From: Pseudomonadota bacterium
Lineage (GTDB): Bacteria; Pseudomonadota; Alphaproteobacteria; Azospirillales; Azospirillaceae
Assembly: GCA_023411035.1 (NCBI GenBank)
Contig: JAEYPE010000097.1
Span: forward strand, 1 to 64,000
Direction of reading: 5' to 3'
Length of the DNA: 64,000 nucleotides
In this document: positions 47,165 to 56,077 of the stretch, piece after piece
Numbering within the stretch: the stretch's first letter is position 1
Layout: each line of letters opens with the position of its first letter
Notes under the pieces: model-generated
Told to the model about the DNA's origin: nothing
Databases searched by the model: none
The model's input: only the letters and a program-made list of their open reading frames with translations
Made by a program: the position numbers and the translations under genes

Positions 47165-48402
47165 GGCGTCGGCGTCTCGTGCTCGAAGTGGCGGATGATG
47201 TCCAGGAGGATGCGCACCGACAGGTCGGCGTCCTCCACGGTGATGGATTCGGCGGGGTTGTGGCTGATGCCGCCCTTGCAGCGGACAAACAGCATGCCCA
47301 TCGGCAGCACCCCGGCGAAGGCCATGGCGTCGTGCCCGGCGCCGCTCGGCAGGGACAGGGGACGGATGCCGGCGCGGGCCACGGCGGCCTCGATCTGCCG
47401 CCGGATGCCGGAGGAGCAGGGAGCCGCCGCCGCGTCGTGGGTGGTTTCCACGGTCAGGTCCACACCGCGGCGGGCGGCGATCTCCTGGAATTCGCGGCGG
47501 ATGGCGGCGCAGGCGTCCCGGCGCACGGCGTCCTCCGGGGCGCGGACGTCCAGGGTGAGGGCCACCTCGCCGGGGATGACGTTGACGGCACCGGGCTTCG
47601 CCTCGATCCGGCCCACCGTCGCCACCAGTCCGGCGGTCGAGGCCGCCGCAATCCGCTCCGCCGCCAGCGTCATCTCGGCGGCGGCGGCCAGCGCGTCGCG
47701 GCGCAGCCCCATGGGCACCGTGCCGGCGTGGCCCGCCATGCCGCGCAGCCGGACGGCGAAGCGCGAGGCGCCGTTGATCGCCGTGACGATGCCGACCGGC
47801 AACCCTTCGGCCTCCAGCACCGGCCCCTGTTCGATGTGGACCTCCAGGAAGGCCAGCGCCTGCCCCGGCTTGCGGGCCGCCGCTGCGATGGCGTCGGGGT
47901 CGCCGCCGAAGACGCGCAGCGCGTCGGCCATGCGCACGCCGTCGCGGTCGCGCGCCTCCAGCGCCGCCGGGTCGAAGCGTCCCGCCACGGCGCGGCTGCC
48001 GGTCAGGGTCAGGGGAAAGCGCACGCCCTCCTCGTCGCCGAAGCCCAGCACCTCGATGGCGAAGGGCAGGCGCTCGCCCTGCCGGTCCAGCTCCGCCACC
48101 GCCGCGACGGCGGCCAGAACGCCCAGGTTCCCGTCATACTTGCCGGCGTTGCGCACCGTGTCGATGTGGGAGCCGATCAGCAGGGCCGGCGCGTCCGGCA
48201 CGGTCCCTTCGTAGCGGCCCACCACCGTGCCCGCCGGGTCCAGCCGGGCGCTCATCCCGGCCTTGCCCATCAATTCCATCAGCCAGTCCGCGGCGACCCG
48301 GTGCTGGGGCGTCAGGAACAGGCGGGTCAGGGCGCCCGTTTCCTCCGTGAAGCCGGCGAATGCGTCCAGCCGCGCCATCAGGTCCGCGCCGAACTCCGTC
48401 AT
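47161..48402 (-). CDS. Zn-dependent amidohydrolase (allantoate amidohydrolase / N-carbamoyl-amino-acid hydrolase)
   Basis: 413 residues, M20 subfamily of AllC/HyuC. Motifs: IGSHIDTVRNAGKYDGNLGV (metal His and Asp), GFGDEEGVRFP, EVHIEQGPVLE and GMAGHAGTVPM. In this context, hydrolysis of allantoate (urate pathway) is the best guess. It overlaps uraD upstream (ATGA) and the M20 gene downstream. Confidence 0.88.
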   Translation of the reverse strand: MTEFGADLMARLDAFAGFTEETGALTRLFLTPQHRVAADWLMELMGKAGMSARLDPAGTVVGRYEGTVPDAPALLIGSHIDTVRNAGKYDGNLGVLAAVAAVAELDRQGERLPFAIEVLGFGDEEGVRFPLTLTGSRAVAGRFDPAALEARDRDGVRMADALRVFGGDPDAIAAAARKPGQALAFLEVHIEQGPVLEAEGLPVGIVTAINGASRFAVRLRGMAGHAGTVPMGLRRDALAAAAEMTLAAERIAAASTAGLVATVGRIEAKPGAVNVIPGEVALTLDVRAPEDAVRRDACAAIRREFQEIAARRGVDLTVETTHDAAAAPCSSGIRRQIEAAVARAGIRPLSLPSGAGHDAMAFAGVLPMGMLFVRCKGGISHNPAESITVEDADLSVRILLDIIRHFEHETPTP

Positions 48403-48929
48403 GGGATCATATCCTTGCCCAACAGGTCAGCGAGGCCCAACAGATCATTGAGGCGAAGCCGGGCGATGCGTTCGACCTGGGCCAGGGCGGTGGCGAACTC
48501 CTCCTCCGGGCCGTTGTCCAGACGGGATTCGAAGGCCGCCAGGATATCGGCACGGCTGCGGCCCTTGACCGCCAGGATGAAGGGGAAGCCGAAGCGCGCC
48601 TTGTAGGCGTCGTTCAATTCGGTGAAGCGGGCAAACTCGTCGGGCGTGCAGCGGTCCAGCCCGGCGCTCGCCTGCTCCGCCGTGCTGTCGGCGGTCATCT
48701 CGCCGCGCATCGCCAAACGGCCCGCCAGATCGGGGTGGGCGTTCAGCAGCGCCAGTTTCCGGTCATGCCCGGCGGCGCGCAGAACAGCGACCATGGCGGC
48801 GTGCAGCCCCTCCGCATCGTCGGGCACATTGCCGGAATCCCAGGCGCCTTCGGCGACCCAGGGCGAATGTTCGAACACGCCGCCGAAGCGGGCGACGAAA
48901 CTTGCGCGGTCCATCTCGCTCGGTCGCAT
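48399..48929 (-). CDS. uraD: OHCU decarboxylase
   Basis: Decarboxylates 2-oxo-4-hydroxy-4-carboxy-5-ureidoimidazoline to S-allantoin. 176 residues; the conserved LLNAHPDLAG holds the catalytic His, and a KARFGFPFILAVKGRS segment is typical. First gene of the minus-strand ureide run. The long inverted repeat follows upstream. Confidence 0.93.
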   Translation of the reverse strand: MRPSEMDRASFVARFGGVFEHSPWVAEGAWDSGNVPDDAEGLHAAMVAVLRAAGHDRKLALLNAHPDLAGRLAMRGEMTADSTAEQASAGLDRCTPDEFARFTELNDAYKARFGFPFILAVKGRSRADILAAFESRLDNGPEEEFATALAQVERIARLRLNDLLGLADLLGKDMIP

Positions 48930-48963
48930 CCCGGCCTTCCTGCACGGCTATCGTATTTGAAGT

Positions 48964-49082
48964 CCCCTCTCCCCTCTGGGGAGAGGGTTAGGGTGAGGGG
49001 GGTTGCGCGTGTGCCAGACGTATCGCCACCTGCAACCCCCTCACCGGCCCTTTGGGCCACCCTCTCCCCAGAGGGGAGAGGG
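48964..49082. repeat. Large inverted repeat element (REP-like)
   Basis: Arms CCCTCTCCCCTCTGGGGAGAGGG (48964-48986) and CCCTCTCCCCAGAGGGGAGAGGG (49060-49082) are inverted, each internally palindromic. Inside lie GTGAGGGGGGTTGC and its partner GCAACCCCCTCAC. Similar G/C palindromes recur between genes in many proteobacterial genomes. Confidence 0.85.
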
Positions 49083-49239
49083 CTATGAAGGTCATCTCCT
49101 TGCCGAGCAATATAGCCGCAATCGCCGGGGTCCGCTTTTTCGATCCGTTTGAAAGTCTTTCTGCGCAGGCCCCGTTCGGACCGCGCGGGCGGAGCGGTAT
49201 AAGGTTCCTTCGCGGCACTCCAAGGTGGGGAGAGGAACC

Positions 49240-49602
49240 ATGGCCGGAAGCGGGCGCCTGACGACTCATGTTCTCGACACGATGCACGGACGGCCCGGCG
49301 CCGGGATCGCCGTCACCCTCTACCGCATCGACGGGGAGCGGCGCGAGCGGCTGACCCAAACGCGCACCAACGACGACGGGCGGTGCGACGCGCCCCTTCT
49401 GGCCGGAGCCGACCTGACGCCCGGCGTCTATGAACTGGTGTTCGAGGCCGGGGCCTATTTCCGCGCCTCCGGCGTAGCGATGCCGGAGTTCGCCTTCCTC
49501 GACGTGGTGCCGATCCGCTTCGGCGTCGCCAGCGCGGACCAGCACTATCATGTGCCGCTGCTCATCTCCCCCTACGGCTACTCGACCTACCGGGGAAGCT
49601 GA
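49240..49602 (+). CDS. uraH: 5-hydroxyisourate hydrolase (transthyretin-like)
   Basis: Hydrolyses 5-hydroxyisourate to OHCU. 120 residues. TTR-family motifs: HVLDT near the start, R in TRTNDDGRCD and the C-terminal YRGS. ATG at 49240 has GGGGAGAGGA upstream. The last 16 bases overlap the 3' end of convergent puuD. Confidence 0.95.
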   Translation: MAGSGRLTTHVLDTMHGRPGAGIAVTLYRIDGERRERLTQTRTNDDGRCDAPLLAGADLTPGVYELVFEAGAYFRASGVAMPEFAFLDVVPIRFGVASADQHYHVPLLISPYGYSTYRGS

Positions 49603-50783
49603 TCGGTCCAGACGGCCAGCAGGCGGCGCTCCTCCGGCGTGATGCCGGTGACGTTGCCGGGGGGCATCGCGTCGGACAGCGCCGCCCAGACCCGGATCTG
49701 CGAGGCGTGGCGGGCGATGGCCTCCGCGCTGTCCAGGGTCACGCCGCGCGGCGGGGCGCCGATCCCCTCCCACACCGGCTGCGCCGCGTGGCACATGGAG
49801 CAACGGGACAGCACCACCTCCTCCACCTGTGCGAACTCCACCGTCACCGGCTCGGCGGACGCGCTGTCCGTGCCGGTCCGCGTGCTGGCAGCGCTCAGCG
49901 CCACGATGGCGGCGACGCCCGCGGCGGCCACGCCCCAGGTCCACCAGGGCGACGGCTTGCCGGCGTGGCGGCTGTTGAAGAAGTGGCGGATCACCGCCCC
50001 GACCACCAGCACCACCGCCACGATGACCCAGCTGTACCGGGTGCCGAAGGCCAGCGGGTAGTGGTTGGAGATCATCAGGAAGACGACCGGCAGAGTCAGG
50101 TAATTGTTGTGCAGCGAGCGCTGCTTGGCCTGCTTGCCCAGCGCCGGGTCGGGCACCCGCCCGGCCTTCATGGCGGCCACGGCCTTGGTCTGGTTGGGGA
50201 TGATGATGCGGAAGACGTTGGCCGACATGATGGTGCCGATCAGCGCCCCGACATGCAGCATCGCCGCCCGCCCGCTGAAGACATGGCTGAGGCCCCAGGC
50301 GACCAGCACCAGGAAGACGAAGCCCGCCGCCGCCAGCTTCGTATCGTCCCTGCCCAGCGGTGACTTGCACAGCCGGTCATAGACGTGCCAGCCCAGCCCC
50401 AGCGCCCCCAGGCTGAGCAGCACCGCGCCCCACCAGGGAATGTCCAGCACCGCCGGGTCGATCATGTAGAGCGTGGCGCCGTGGTAGTACAGCACCGCCA
50501 GCAGCCCGAAACCGCTGAGCCAGGTGGCGTAGGATTCCCATTTGAACCACGTCAGCGTCTCCGGCAGTTCCGCCGGGGCGACGGTGTATTTCATCATGTT
50601 GTAGAAGCCGCCGCCGTGGACCTGCCACGCCTCCCCCGCCACGCCGGGGGGCAGCCCGTCGCGCCGCCGCAGGGACGCATCCAGATGGATGAAATAGAAG
50701 CTCGATCCGATCCAGGCGATGGCCGTGACGACATGCAGCCAGCGCACCAGGACGTTGACCCATTCCCAGACGATCGGCTCCAT
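49587..50783 (-). CDS. puuD: Membrane urate hydroxylase PuuD (urate oxidase with cytochrome c tail)
   Basis: 398 residues. Eight hydrophobic segments starting WVNVLVRWLHVVTAIAWIGS form the urate oxidase domain, followed by a C-terminal cytochrome c domain with CSMCH near residue 338. Oxidises urate to 5-hydroxyisourate and passes electrons to the respiratory chain instead of oxygen, as first described in Agrobacterium. The ATG at 50783 begins the conserved MEPIVWEW. It is divergent from the LysR gene. Confidence 0.93.
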   Translation of the reverse strand: MEPIVWEWVNVLVRWLHVVTAIAWIGSSFYFIHLDASLRRRDGLPPGVAGEAWQVHGGGFYNMMKYTVAPAELPETLTWFKWESYATWLSGFGLLAVLYYHGATLYMIDPAVLDIPWWGAVLLSLGALGLGWHVYDRLCKSPLGRDDTKLAAAGFVFLVLVAWGLSHVFSGRAAMLHVGALIGTIMSANVFRIIIPNQTKAVAAMKAGRVPDPALGKQAKQRSLHNNYLTLPVVFLMISNHYPLAFGTRYSWVIVAVVLVVGAVIRHFFNSRHAGKPSPWWTWGVAAAGVAAIVALSAASTRTGTDSASAEPVTVEFAQVEEVVLSRCSMCHAAQPVWEGIGAPPRGVTLDSAEAIARHASQIRVWAALSDAMPPGNVTGITPEERRLLAVWTDQLPR

Positions 50784-50831
50784 CGCGTTCCGGTCCTCTT
50801 CCGTTCGGTGATCCGCAACCTGAACTGTACG

Positions 50832-50842
50832 GTTGCCGCAAC
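50832..50842. promoter_or_regulatory. Possible operator in the puuD-LysR divergent region
   Basis: GTTGC-C-GCAAC is a perfect palindrome with one central base. It lies 49 bases from the puuD start and about 90 from the LysR start. Candidate LysR binding core; the T-N11-A pattern was not confirmed. Confidence 0.35.
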
Positions 50843-50931
50843 GCAGCGGGGAAGCGGACGCGTGCGCGAGCACTTTCAAAAAAAACGGAAAGGTGGGAGG
50901 ATTCGCCATTGCTCCTGGGGGAAGTCCGGAC

Positions 50932-51879
50932 GTGGCGCTGCTGGAGAACATGCGGGTGTTCGTGCGGGTGGTGGAACTGGGCAGCCTGTCCGCCGCCGGG
51001 CGCAGCCTGCGCCTGTCGCCCGCGGTCGTCAGCCACCGGCTGCAAAGCCTGGAGGAGCATCTGAACGCCCGCCTGCTGAACCGCACCACCCGGCAGGTGC
51101 AGTTCACCGAGGCCGGAAAGGTCTTCTTTCAGCACTGCCTGGAGGTGCTGGAAGCCGCCGAGCGGGCGGAGAGCAGCGTCGGGGCCATCGGCGGGGCGCC
51201 GGTGGGCAGCCTGCGGGTGACGGCGCCGCTGGGCTTCGGGCGGCGCATCCTGGCCCCGATGGTGCCGCGCTTCCGCGCCGCCTATCCGCAGGTGGACGTG
51301 CGGCTGCGCCTGTCCGACCATCTGCTGGACCTGCTGCGCGAGGCGACCGACGTCGCCATCCGCATGGCGCCGCTGAAGGATTCGAGCTTCGTCGCACGCA
51401 AGATCGCCGACCTGCCGCGGGTGCTCTGCGCCGCCCCCTCTTATTTGGAGCGGCGGGGTGCGCCAGCCCGGCCCGAGGATTTGCTGTCCCACCATTGCCT
51501 GCTGCTGCGCTTTCCCGGATCGCAGCAGTTCCAGTGGACGCTGAACACCCCGCAAGGACCGATGACCCTGCCGGTGTCCGGCCAGTTCGACGCCGACGAC
51601 GGCGATGTGCTGACCGGCTGGGCGCTGGCCGGGGAAGGAATCGTGCTGAAACCGCTGTGGGAGGTGGCCGGGCATCTGCGCAGCGGGGACCTGCAAATCG
51701 TCCTGCCGCACTGCCCGCCGGAGCCGGTGACGCTCGCCGTGCTCTACCCCCACCGCAGCCTGCTGCCCGCGAAAATCCGCGTGTTCATCGACTTCCTCGC
51801 GGAGCAGACGCGCGCCGCCCTGGCGGAAGGGGAACGGGCCGGAGAGGAACGGGGAGAGGAACGGAATGCCGCGTTCTGA
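50932..51879 (+). CDS. LysR-family transcriptional regulator
   Basis: 315 residues. N-terminal winged HTH with SLSAAGRSLRLSPAVVSHRLQSLE and the effector-binding domain. The GTG at 50932 has GGGGGAAG upstream; the ATG at 50950 is a fallback. Divergent from puuD, so it probably regulates urate oxidation. The C-terminal tail is an acidic Glu/Arg stretch. Confidence 0.9.
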   Translation: MALLENMRVFVRVVELGSLSAAGRSLRLSPAVVSHRLQSLEEHLNARLLNRTTRQVQFTEAGKVFFQHCLEVLEAAERAESSVGAIGGAPVGSLRVTAPLGFGRRILAPMVPRFRAAYPQVDVRLRLSDHLLDLLREATDVAIRMAPLKDSSFVARKIADLPRVLCAAPSYLERRGAPARPEDLLSHHCLLLRFPGSQQFQWTLNTPQGPMTLPVSGQFDADDGDVLTGWALAGEGIVLKPLWEVAGHLRSGDLQIVLPHCPPEPVTLAVLYPHRSLLPAKIRVFIDFLAEQTRAALAEGERAGEERGEERNAAF

Positions 51880-51978
51880 CCATTCCGGCTTTCTCCCCGC
51901 TCTTTTCCCCGCTTCGGCGACAGCGTGCTATTATGCCGCCCCGCCGCGCGGCGGGGTTCGCCGCAGGGAAGGACAAGA

Positions 51979-53103
51979 ATGACCGCACAGCCGCCCGCCA
52001 AGCCGACTCCGACGAAGCCCGCCAAGCCCGCCCGCAAGAAAACCCGCCGCGCCACCCAGCGCCTGACCATGACGGACGTGGCCAACGCCGCCGGCGTGTC
52101 GCCCAGCACCGTCTCCCTCTATCTGCGCAAGCCCGAGGCGGTGTCGGACGAGCTGGCGACCCGCGTGCGCACGGTCATCGACCGGCTCGGCTATGTGCCG
52201 AACCTCGTGGCGGGCAGCCTTGCCGCGGCGAAGAGCCGGACGGTGGGGGTGATCCTTCCCTCCATCACCAACTCCTTCTTCGCGGAAACCTACAACACGC
52301 TGCAAAGCGCCTTCCAGACCGCCCATTACCAGACCCTGCTGGGCGTCAGCGAGTTCGACCCGGAGCGGGAGGAGGAACTGGTCCGCGCCTTCCTCGCCTG
52401 GTCGCCCGCGGCGGTGGTGGTCACCGGCCTGCACCACACCGAACGGACGCGCGCCATGCTGCGCTCCTCCAGCGTGCCGGTGGTGGAGATGTGGGACATC
52501 CCTTCCGCCCAGACCCCGGCGGTCGACATGACGGTCGGCTTCTCCCATTTCGAGGTGGGGCGGCGGCAGACCGCGCACCTCTACGACCAGGGCAGCCGCA
52601 AGGTCGCCTACATCGGCGCCGCCGTGCATCAGGACATGCGCGTACGCAGCCGCACCGACGGCTATGAGGACGAGGTTCGCCGCCGCGGCCTGCACGATCC
52701 CATCGCCTTCACCGCCCCCGACACCGCCTCCACTCCCGTCGGCATCTGGCTGATCGACGAGGTGCTCGCGCGCCACCCGGACATCGACGGGGTGGTCTGC
52801 TCCAACGACGCCATGGCGCTGGGCGTGCTGTTCGAGGCGAACCGGCGCGGGCTGAGCGTTCCAGACGATCTGGCGGTGATCGGTTTCGGCGATCTGACCT
52901 TCAGCGCGGCCTGCCTGCCGCCGCTGTCCACCGTGCGCCCCCCGCAGCGGGAAATCGGGGAACTGGCCGCCGCCCAGATCCTGGCCCGGCTGAACGGCAC
53001 GACGGTGGCCCAGCCGCACCATGGCCTGGACTGCGAACTGGTCGTCCGCGACAGCACCCGTCCGAATGCCGCCGCGGGCGTGGAACGCCAGGAAGCGGGC
53101 TGA
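51979..53103 (+). CDS. LacI-family transcriptional regulator
   Basis: 374 residues from the ATG at 51979 (GGAAGGA upstream). A Lys/Pro-rich leader of about 29 residues precedes the LacI HTH LTMTDVANAAGVSPSTVSLY; a GntR/PurR-like sugar-binding domain follows, ending in DLAVIGFGDL. The long basic leader is unusual. It lies after the LysR gene; its targets are unknown, perhaps the purine genes. Confidence 0.9.
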   Translation: MTAQPPAKPTPTKPAKPARKKTRRATQRLTMTDVANAAGVSPSTVSLYLRKPEAVSDELATRVRTVIDRLGYVPNLVAGSLAAAKSRTVGVILPSITNSFFAETYNTLQSAFQTAHYQTLLGVSEFDPEREEELVRAFLAWSPAAVVVTGLHHTERTRAMLRSSSVPVVEMWDIPSAQTPAVDMTVGFSHFEVGRRQTAHLYDQGSRKVAYIGAAVHQDMRVRSRTDGYEDEVRRRGLHDPIAFTAPDTASTPVGIWLIDEVLARHPDIDGVVCSNDAMALGVLFEANRRGLSVPDDLAVIGFGDLTFSAACLPPLSTVRPPQREIGELAAAQILARLNGTTVAQPHHGLDCELVVRDSTRPNAAAGVERQEAG

Positions 53104-53195
53104 TCTGAAGGACAGGCCCCAAGATTGTCCCTGGTCCACTTTTCGTTCCCCTGCTTCCTTCCCGCCCATCGTGGTCAACGCACCGGATTGGGGCC

Positions 53196-55055
53196 ATGGA
53201 GGACGGAGCGGCGGTGATCCGCGCCACCCTGCCGACGCTGCCGGACACGCCCGGCGTCTATCGGATGATCGGGGCGGACGGGCGCATCCTGTATGTTGGC
53301 AAGGCGAAGAATTTGAAACGCAGGGTGGCCAGCTACACCCGGACGGACGGACTGCCCACCCGCACCCGCCGGATGGTGGCGCTGACCCGCTCCATGGAGT
53401 TCGTCACCACCCACACGGAGGCGGAGGCGCTTCTGCTGGAGGCGAACCTGATCCGCCGCCTGCTGCCGCCCTTCAACGTGCTGGTGAAGGACGACCGCTC
53501 CTTCTCCTACATCACACTAGGCCAGGGAGATGACCAGGGGCATGAATTTCCGCGCCTGATGCACCACCGCGGCAGCGCCGACCGGCACGGCAGGAAGCGC
53601 GACCTGTTCGGCCCCTACGCCTCCCCCGCGCTCGTCGGCATGACCATCGCGGCGTTGCAGCGCGCCTTCCTGCTGCGCAGTTGCGACGACGCCACCTTCA
53701 AAGCGCGCACGCGGCCCTGCCTCCAGCATCAGATCAAGCGCTGCTCCGCCCCCTGCGTCGGGCGCGTCACGGTGGAGGAGTATGCCGCCCAGATTCAGGG
53801 CGCGCGCGACGTGCTGTCCGGGCGCAGCGCCGCCGTCCAGGCGGAGTTCGCCCGGCACATGATGGACTGCTCCGACCGGCTGGCCTATGAGGACGCCGCC
53901 CGCTGGCGCGACCGCATCCGCGCCCTGACCGCCCTGCAAAGCCGCCAGGACATCAATCTGGAAGGCGTGCTGGAGGACGCCGACGTTCTGGCCGTCCATG
54001 CGGAGGGCGGGACCGCCTGCGTCCAGGCCTTCTTCTTCCGCGGCGGGCGCAACCAGGGCACCCGCGCCTTCTTCCCGAAGCATGACGGAGGGGACGATCC
54101 CGCCGCCGTCCTCGCCGCCTTCGCCGCCCAGCTTTACGAAGGCACGCCGCCGCCCCGCCTGCTGCTGCTGAGTCATGCCATTCCGGAGCGCGCGTTGCTG
54201 GCCGAGGCGCTGACGCTCGCCGCCGGGCGGCGGGTGGAGGTGGACATCCCCCAGCGCGGCCCGAAGCGCCGCGTCGTCGAGCACGCCCTGACCAACGCGC
54301 GGGAAGCGCACGGGCGCTGCATGGCCGAGCGGTCCGCGCAAGGGAAGCTGCTGGCCGGCGTTGCCCGTGTCTTCGGCCTGCCGAAAACGCCGGCCCGTAT
54401 CGAAATCTACGACAACTCGCACATTCAGGGCGCCTTCCCGGTCGGCGCCATGGTGGTCGCCGGGCCGGAGGGCATCCAGCGCAACGCGTGCCGCCGCTTC
54501 CACATCAAGGACCCCGGCGCCGCGGGCGACGACTGTGCCATGCTGCGCGAGGTGCTGACCCGCCGCTTCGGGCGTGCGCTGCGCGAGGACCCGGAGCGGA
54601 GCGGCGGGCTGTGGCCCGATCTGGTGCTGATCGACGGGGGCCTGGGCCAGTTGAACGCCGCCCGCGCGGTGCTGGAGGAGTTGGGCGTCTCCGGGGTGCC
54701 GCTGGCCGCCATCGCCAAGGGGCCGGACCGCGACGCCGGGCGCGAGCGCTTCTTCCTGCCGGGCCGCGAGCCTTTCCGGCTGGAGCCCAGCGACCCGGTG
54801 CTGTACTTCCTGCAACGGCTGCGCGACGAGGCCCACCGGACGGCCATCGACGCCCACCGCACCCGCCGCCTGAAGGCGATGAATCACACCCGCATCGACG
54901 GAATCCCCGGCGTCGGCCCGTCCCGCAAGAAGGCCCTGCTGCACCATTTCGGCAGTTCCACCGCGGTGGCCGCGGCGGGGCTGAAGGATCTGGAGGCAAC
55001 CCCCGGCATCAGCGCGGCGCTGGCGCGGCGGGTGTATGAGCATTTTCATGGATAG
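53196..55055 (+). CDS. uvrC: UvrABC system protein C
   Basis: Excinuclease subunit making both incisions around DNA lesions. 619 residues: GIY-YIG N-terminal nuclease (GVYRMIGADGRILYVGKAKN), UVR motif for UvrB binding near 205-240, RNase H-like nuclease with IEIYDNSHIQG, and HhH domain GIPGVGPSRKKALLHHFG. All key motifs present. It follows the LacI gene. Confidence 0.97.
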   Translation: MEDGAAVIRATLPTLPDTPGVYRMIGADGRILYVGKAKNLKRRVASYTRTDGLPTRTRRMVALTRSMEFVTTHTEAEALLLEANLIRRLLPPFNVLVKDDRSFSYITLGQGDDQGHEFPRLMHHRGSADRHGRKRDLFGPYASPALVGMTIAALQRAFLLRSCDDATFKARTRPCLQHQIKRCSAPCVGRVTVEEYAAQIQGARDVLSGRSAAVQAEFARHMMDCSDRLAYEDAARWRDRIRALTALQSRQDINLEGVLEDADVLAVHAEGGTACVQAFFFRGGRNQGTRAFFPKHDGGDDPAAVLAAFAAQLYEGTPPPRLLLLSHAIPERALLAEALTLAAGRRVEVDIPQRGPKRRVVEHALTNAREAHGRCMAERSAQGKLLAGVARVFGLPKTPARIEIYDNSHIQGAFPVGAMVVAGPEGIQRNACRRFHIKDPGAAGDDCAMLREVLTRRFGRALREDPERSGGLWPDLVLIDGGLGQLNAARAVLEELGVSGVPLAAIAKGPDRDAGRERFFLPGREPFRLEPSDPVLYFLQRLRDEAHRTAIDAHRTRRLKAMNHTRIDGIPGVGPSRKKALLHHFGSSTAVAAAGLKDLEATPGISAALARRVYEHFHG

Positions 55056-55134
55056 GAGGCAATCGCCCGCCGAATTATTCCAATGACACCGATGCAACCG
55101 TTGCTGGTCAGTCCTGCGTTTGCAAAGTCTTTGG

Positions 55135-55149
55135 TTAGCGTTTCCTTAA
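55135..55149 (+). promoter_or_regulatory. CtrA-like box upstream of a small gene
   Basis: TTAG-CGTTTCC-TTAA, one mismatch from the alphaproteobacterial CtrA consensus TTAA-N7-TTAA, 58 bases before the 69-residue gene at 55207. It also forms GGTTA...TAACC. Confidence 0.4.
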
Positions 55150-55206
55150 CCCGACAAGATCATGGTCCGCCCAACGCAAACAGAGTGACACACAGGGCGC
55201 CTGACC

Positions 55207-55416
55207 ATGGGCCAGAAGACCATCAAGTTCTCCGACAAGAACGGCTACCGCGACGTCGAACTCGACAGCCTGCCGCGCAACGTGCGCGCCGCCGTCACCG
55301 ACATGGCGGCCAAGAACCCCGTCGCCAACATCATCGTGGATCAGACGGGGATGCTGTACCGCATTCACATGACCGAACCGGCGAATGTCTATCTGGACGT
55401 GCTTTCGGTCGCCTGA
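55207..55416 (+). CDS. Small conserved protein, unknown function
   Basis: 69 residues starting MGQKTIKFSDKNGYRDVELD; mixed charged, with a terminal beta-rich segment (VANIIVDQTGMLYRIHM). No family recognised. A CtrA-like box precedes and a strong terminator follows, which argues for an independently regulated gene. No ribosome-binding site was clear. Confidence 0.65.
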   Translation: MGQKTIKFSDKNGYRDVELDSLPRNVRAAVTDMAAKNPVANIIVDQTGMLYRIHMTEPANVYLDVLSVA

Positions 55417-55447
55417 ACCGCGGCCCTTTCCCGGACAGGCCGGACAC

Positions 55448-55476
55448 ACGGCGGCGCACCCGATGCGCCGCCGTTT
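55448..55476 (+). terminator. Rho-independent terminator after the small gene
   Basis: Perfect 11-bp stem ACGGCGGCGCA/TGCGCCGCCGT with loop CCCGA, then TTTCC. It may also stop the convergent HTH gene. Confidence 0.75.
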
Positions 55477-55504
55477 CCATTTCAGCGTGCCGCGCGGTGC
55501 AGCC

Positions 55505-55729
55505 TCACTCCGGCAGGATGCGGGCGGTGCGGTCCAGGGCGGAGCGCGGAACCGCCGCGCCGAAGCCCGACAGGATCGCGCGGGCATGCCCCGGCGCCAG
55601 ACCGGTCATGCGGGCCAGATCACCGGCGTCCAGCCCTTGCTTCTCGGCGGCGTGGCGGATGCGGGTGATGGCGTCGCGTTTCTCCGTACGGTCCATGGCG
55701 CTGCTCCGGGTGCGGACGTGATGGTTCAT
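55505..55729 (-). CDS. Small HTH-like protein A
   Basis: 74 residues from the ATG at 55729 (GGAGGATTCC upstream). A helix-turn-helix-like core: AEKQGLDAGDLARMTGLAPGHARAILSG, like XRE-type DNA-binding domains. It is clearly related to the upstream protein B. No known family named. Confidence 0.65.
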   Translation of the reverse strand: MNHHVRTRSSAMDRTEKRDAITRIRHAAEKQGLDAGDLARMTGLAPGHARAILSGFGAAVPRSALDRTARILPE

Positions 55730-55778
55730 GGAATCCTCCTGTGCGAACGGGCGGAGGGAAAAGCGGTGTTCCGGCGCT

Positions 55779-56054
55779 TCAGTGCGGGCGGCCTTCCAGG
55801 CGGCGCAGCGCGCGGTCGAGCATGGTCAGGGGCATCATGAAGACGGTGCCGCCCAGAACCGCCCGGACATCCTCGATGTCCAGACCGGTGGCTGCGGCGA
55901 CACCCCGTTCGTCCAGCCCGCGGTCTTCGGCGATCACGGCGATCCAACCCGCCAGCGTGCGGGCCTGGGCCATCCGGGCCGGATCGGTCAGAGGGTGACA
56001 GCGCGCGGTCAATCTGCGGCCACGGGGGTCCGCGAAGTCGGTGGGGGTCAGCAT
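55779..56054 (-). CDS. Small HTH-like protein B, paralogue of A
   Basis: 91 residues from the ATG at 56054 (GGGAGGAG upstream); the in-frame ATG at 56081 is less likely. The core AEDRGLDERGVAAATGLDIE and the LDRALRRLEG tail align with protein A. Both genes are on the minus strand 49 bases apart, likely an operon. Role unknown; a DNA-binding regulator pair or antitoxin-like function are guesses. Confidence 0.65.
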   Translation of the reverse strand: MLTPTDFADPRGRRLTARCHPLTDPARMAQARTLAGWIAVIAEDRGLDERGVAAATGLDIEDVRAVLGGTVFMMPLTMLDRALRRLEGRPH

Positions 56055-56077
56055 GGGCTCCTCCCAAAGAGCATCGG

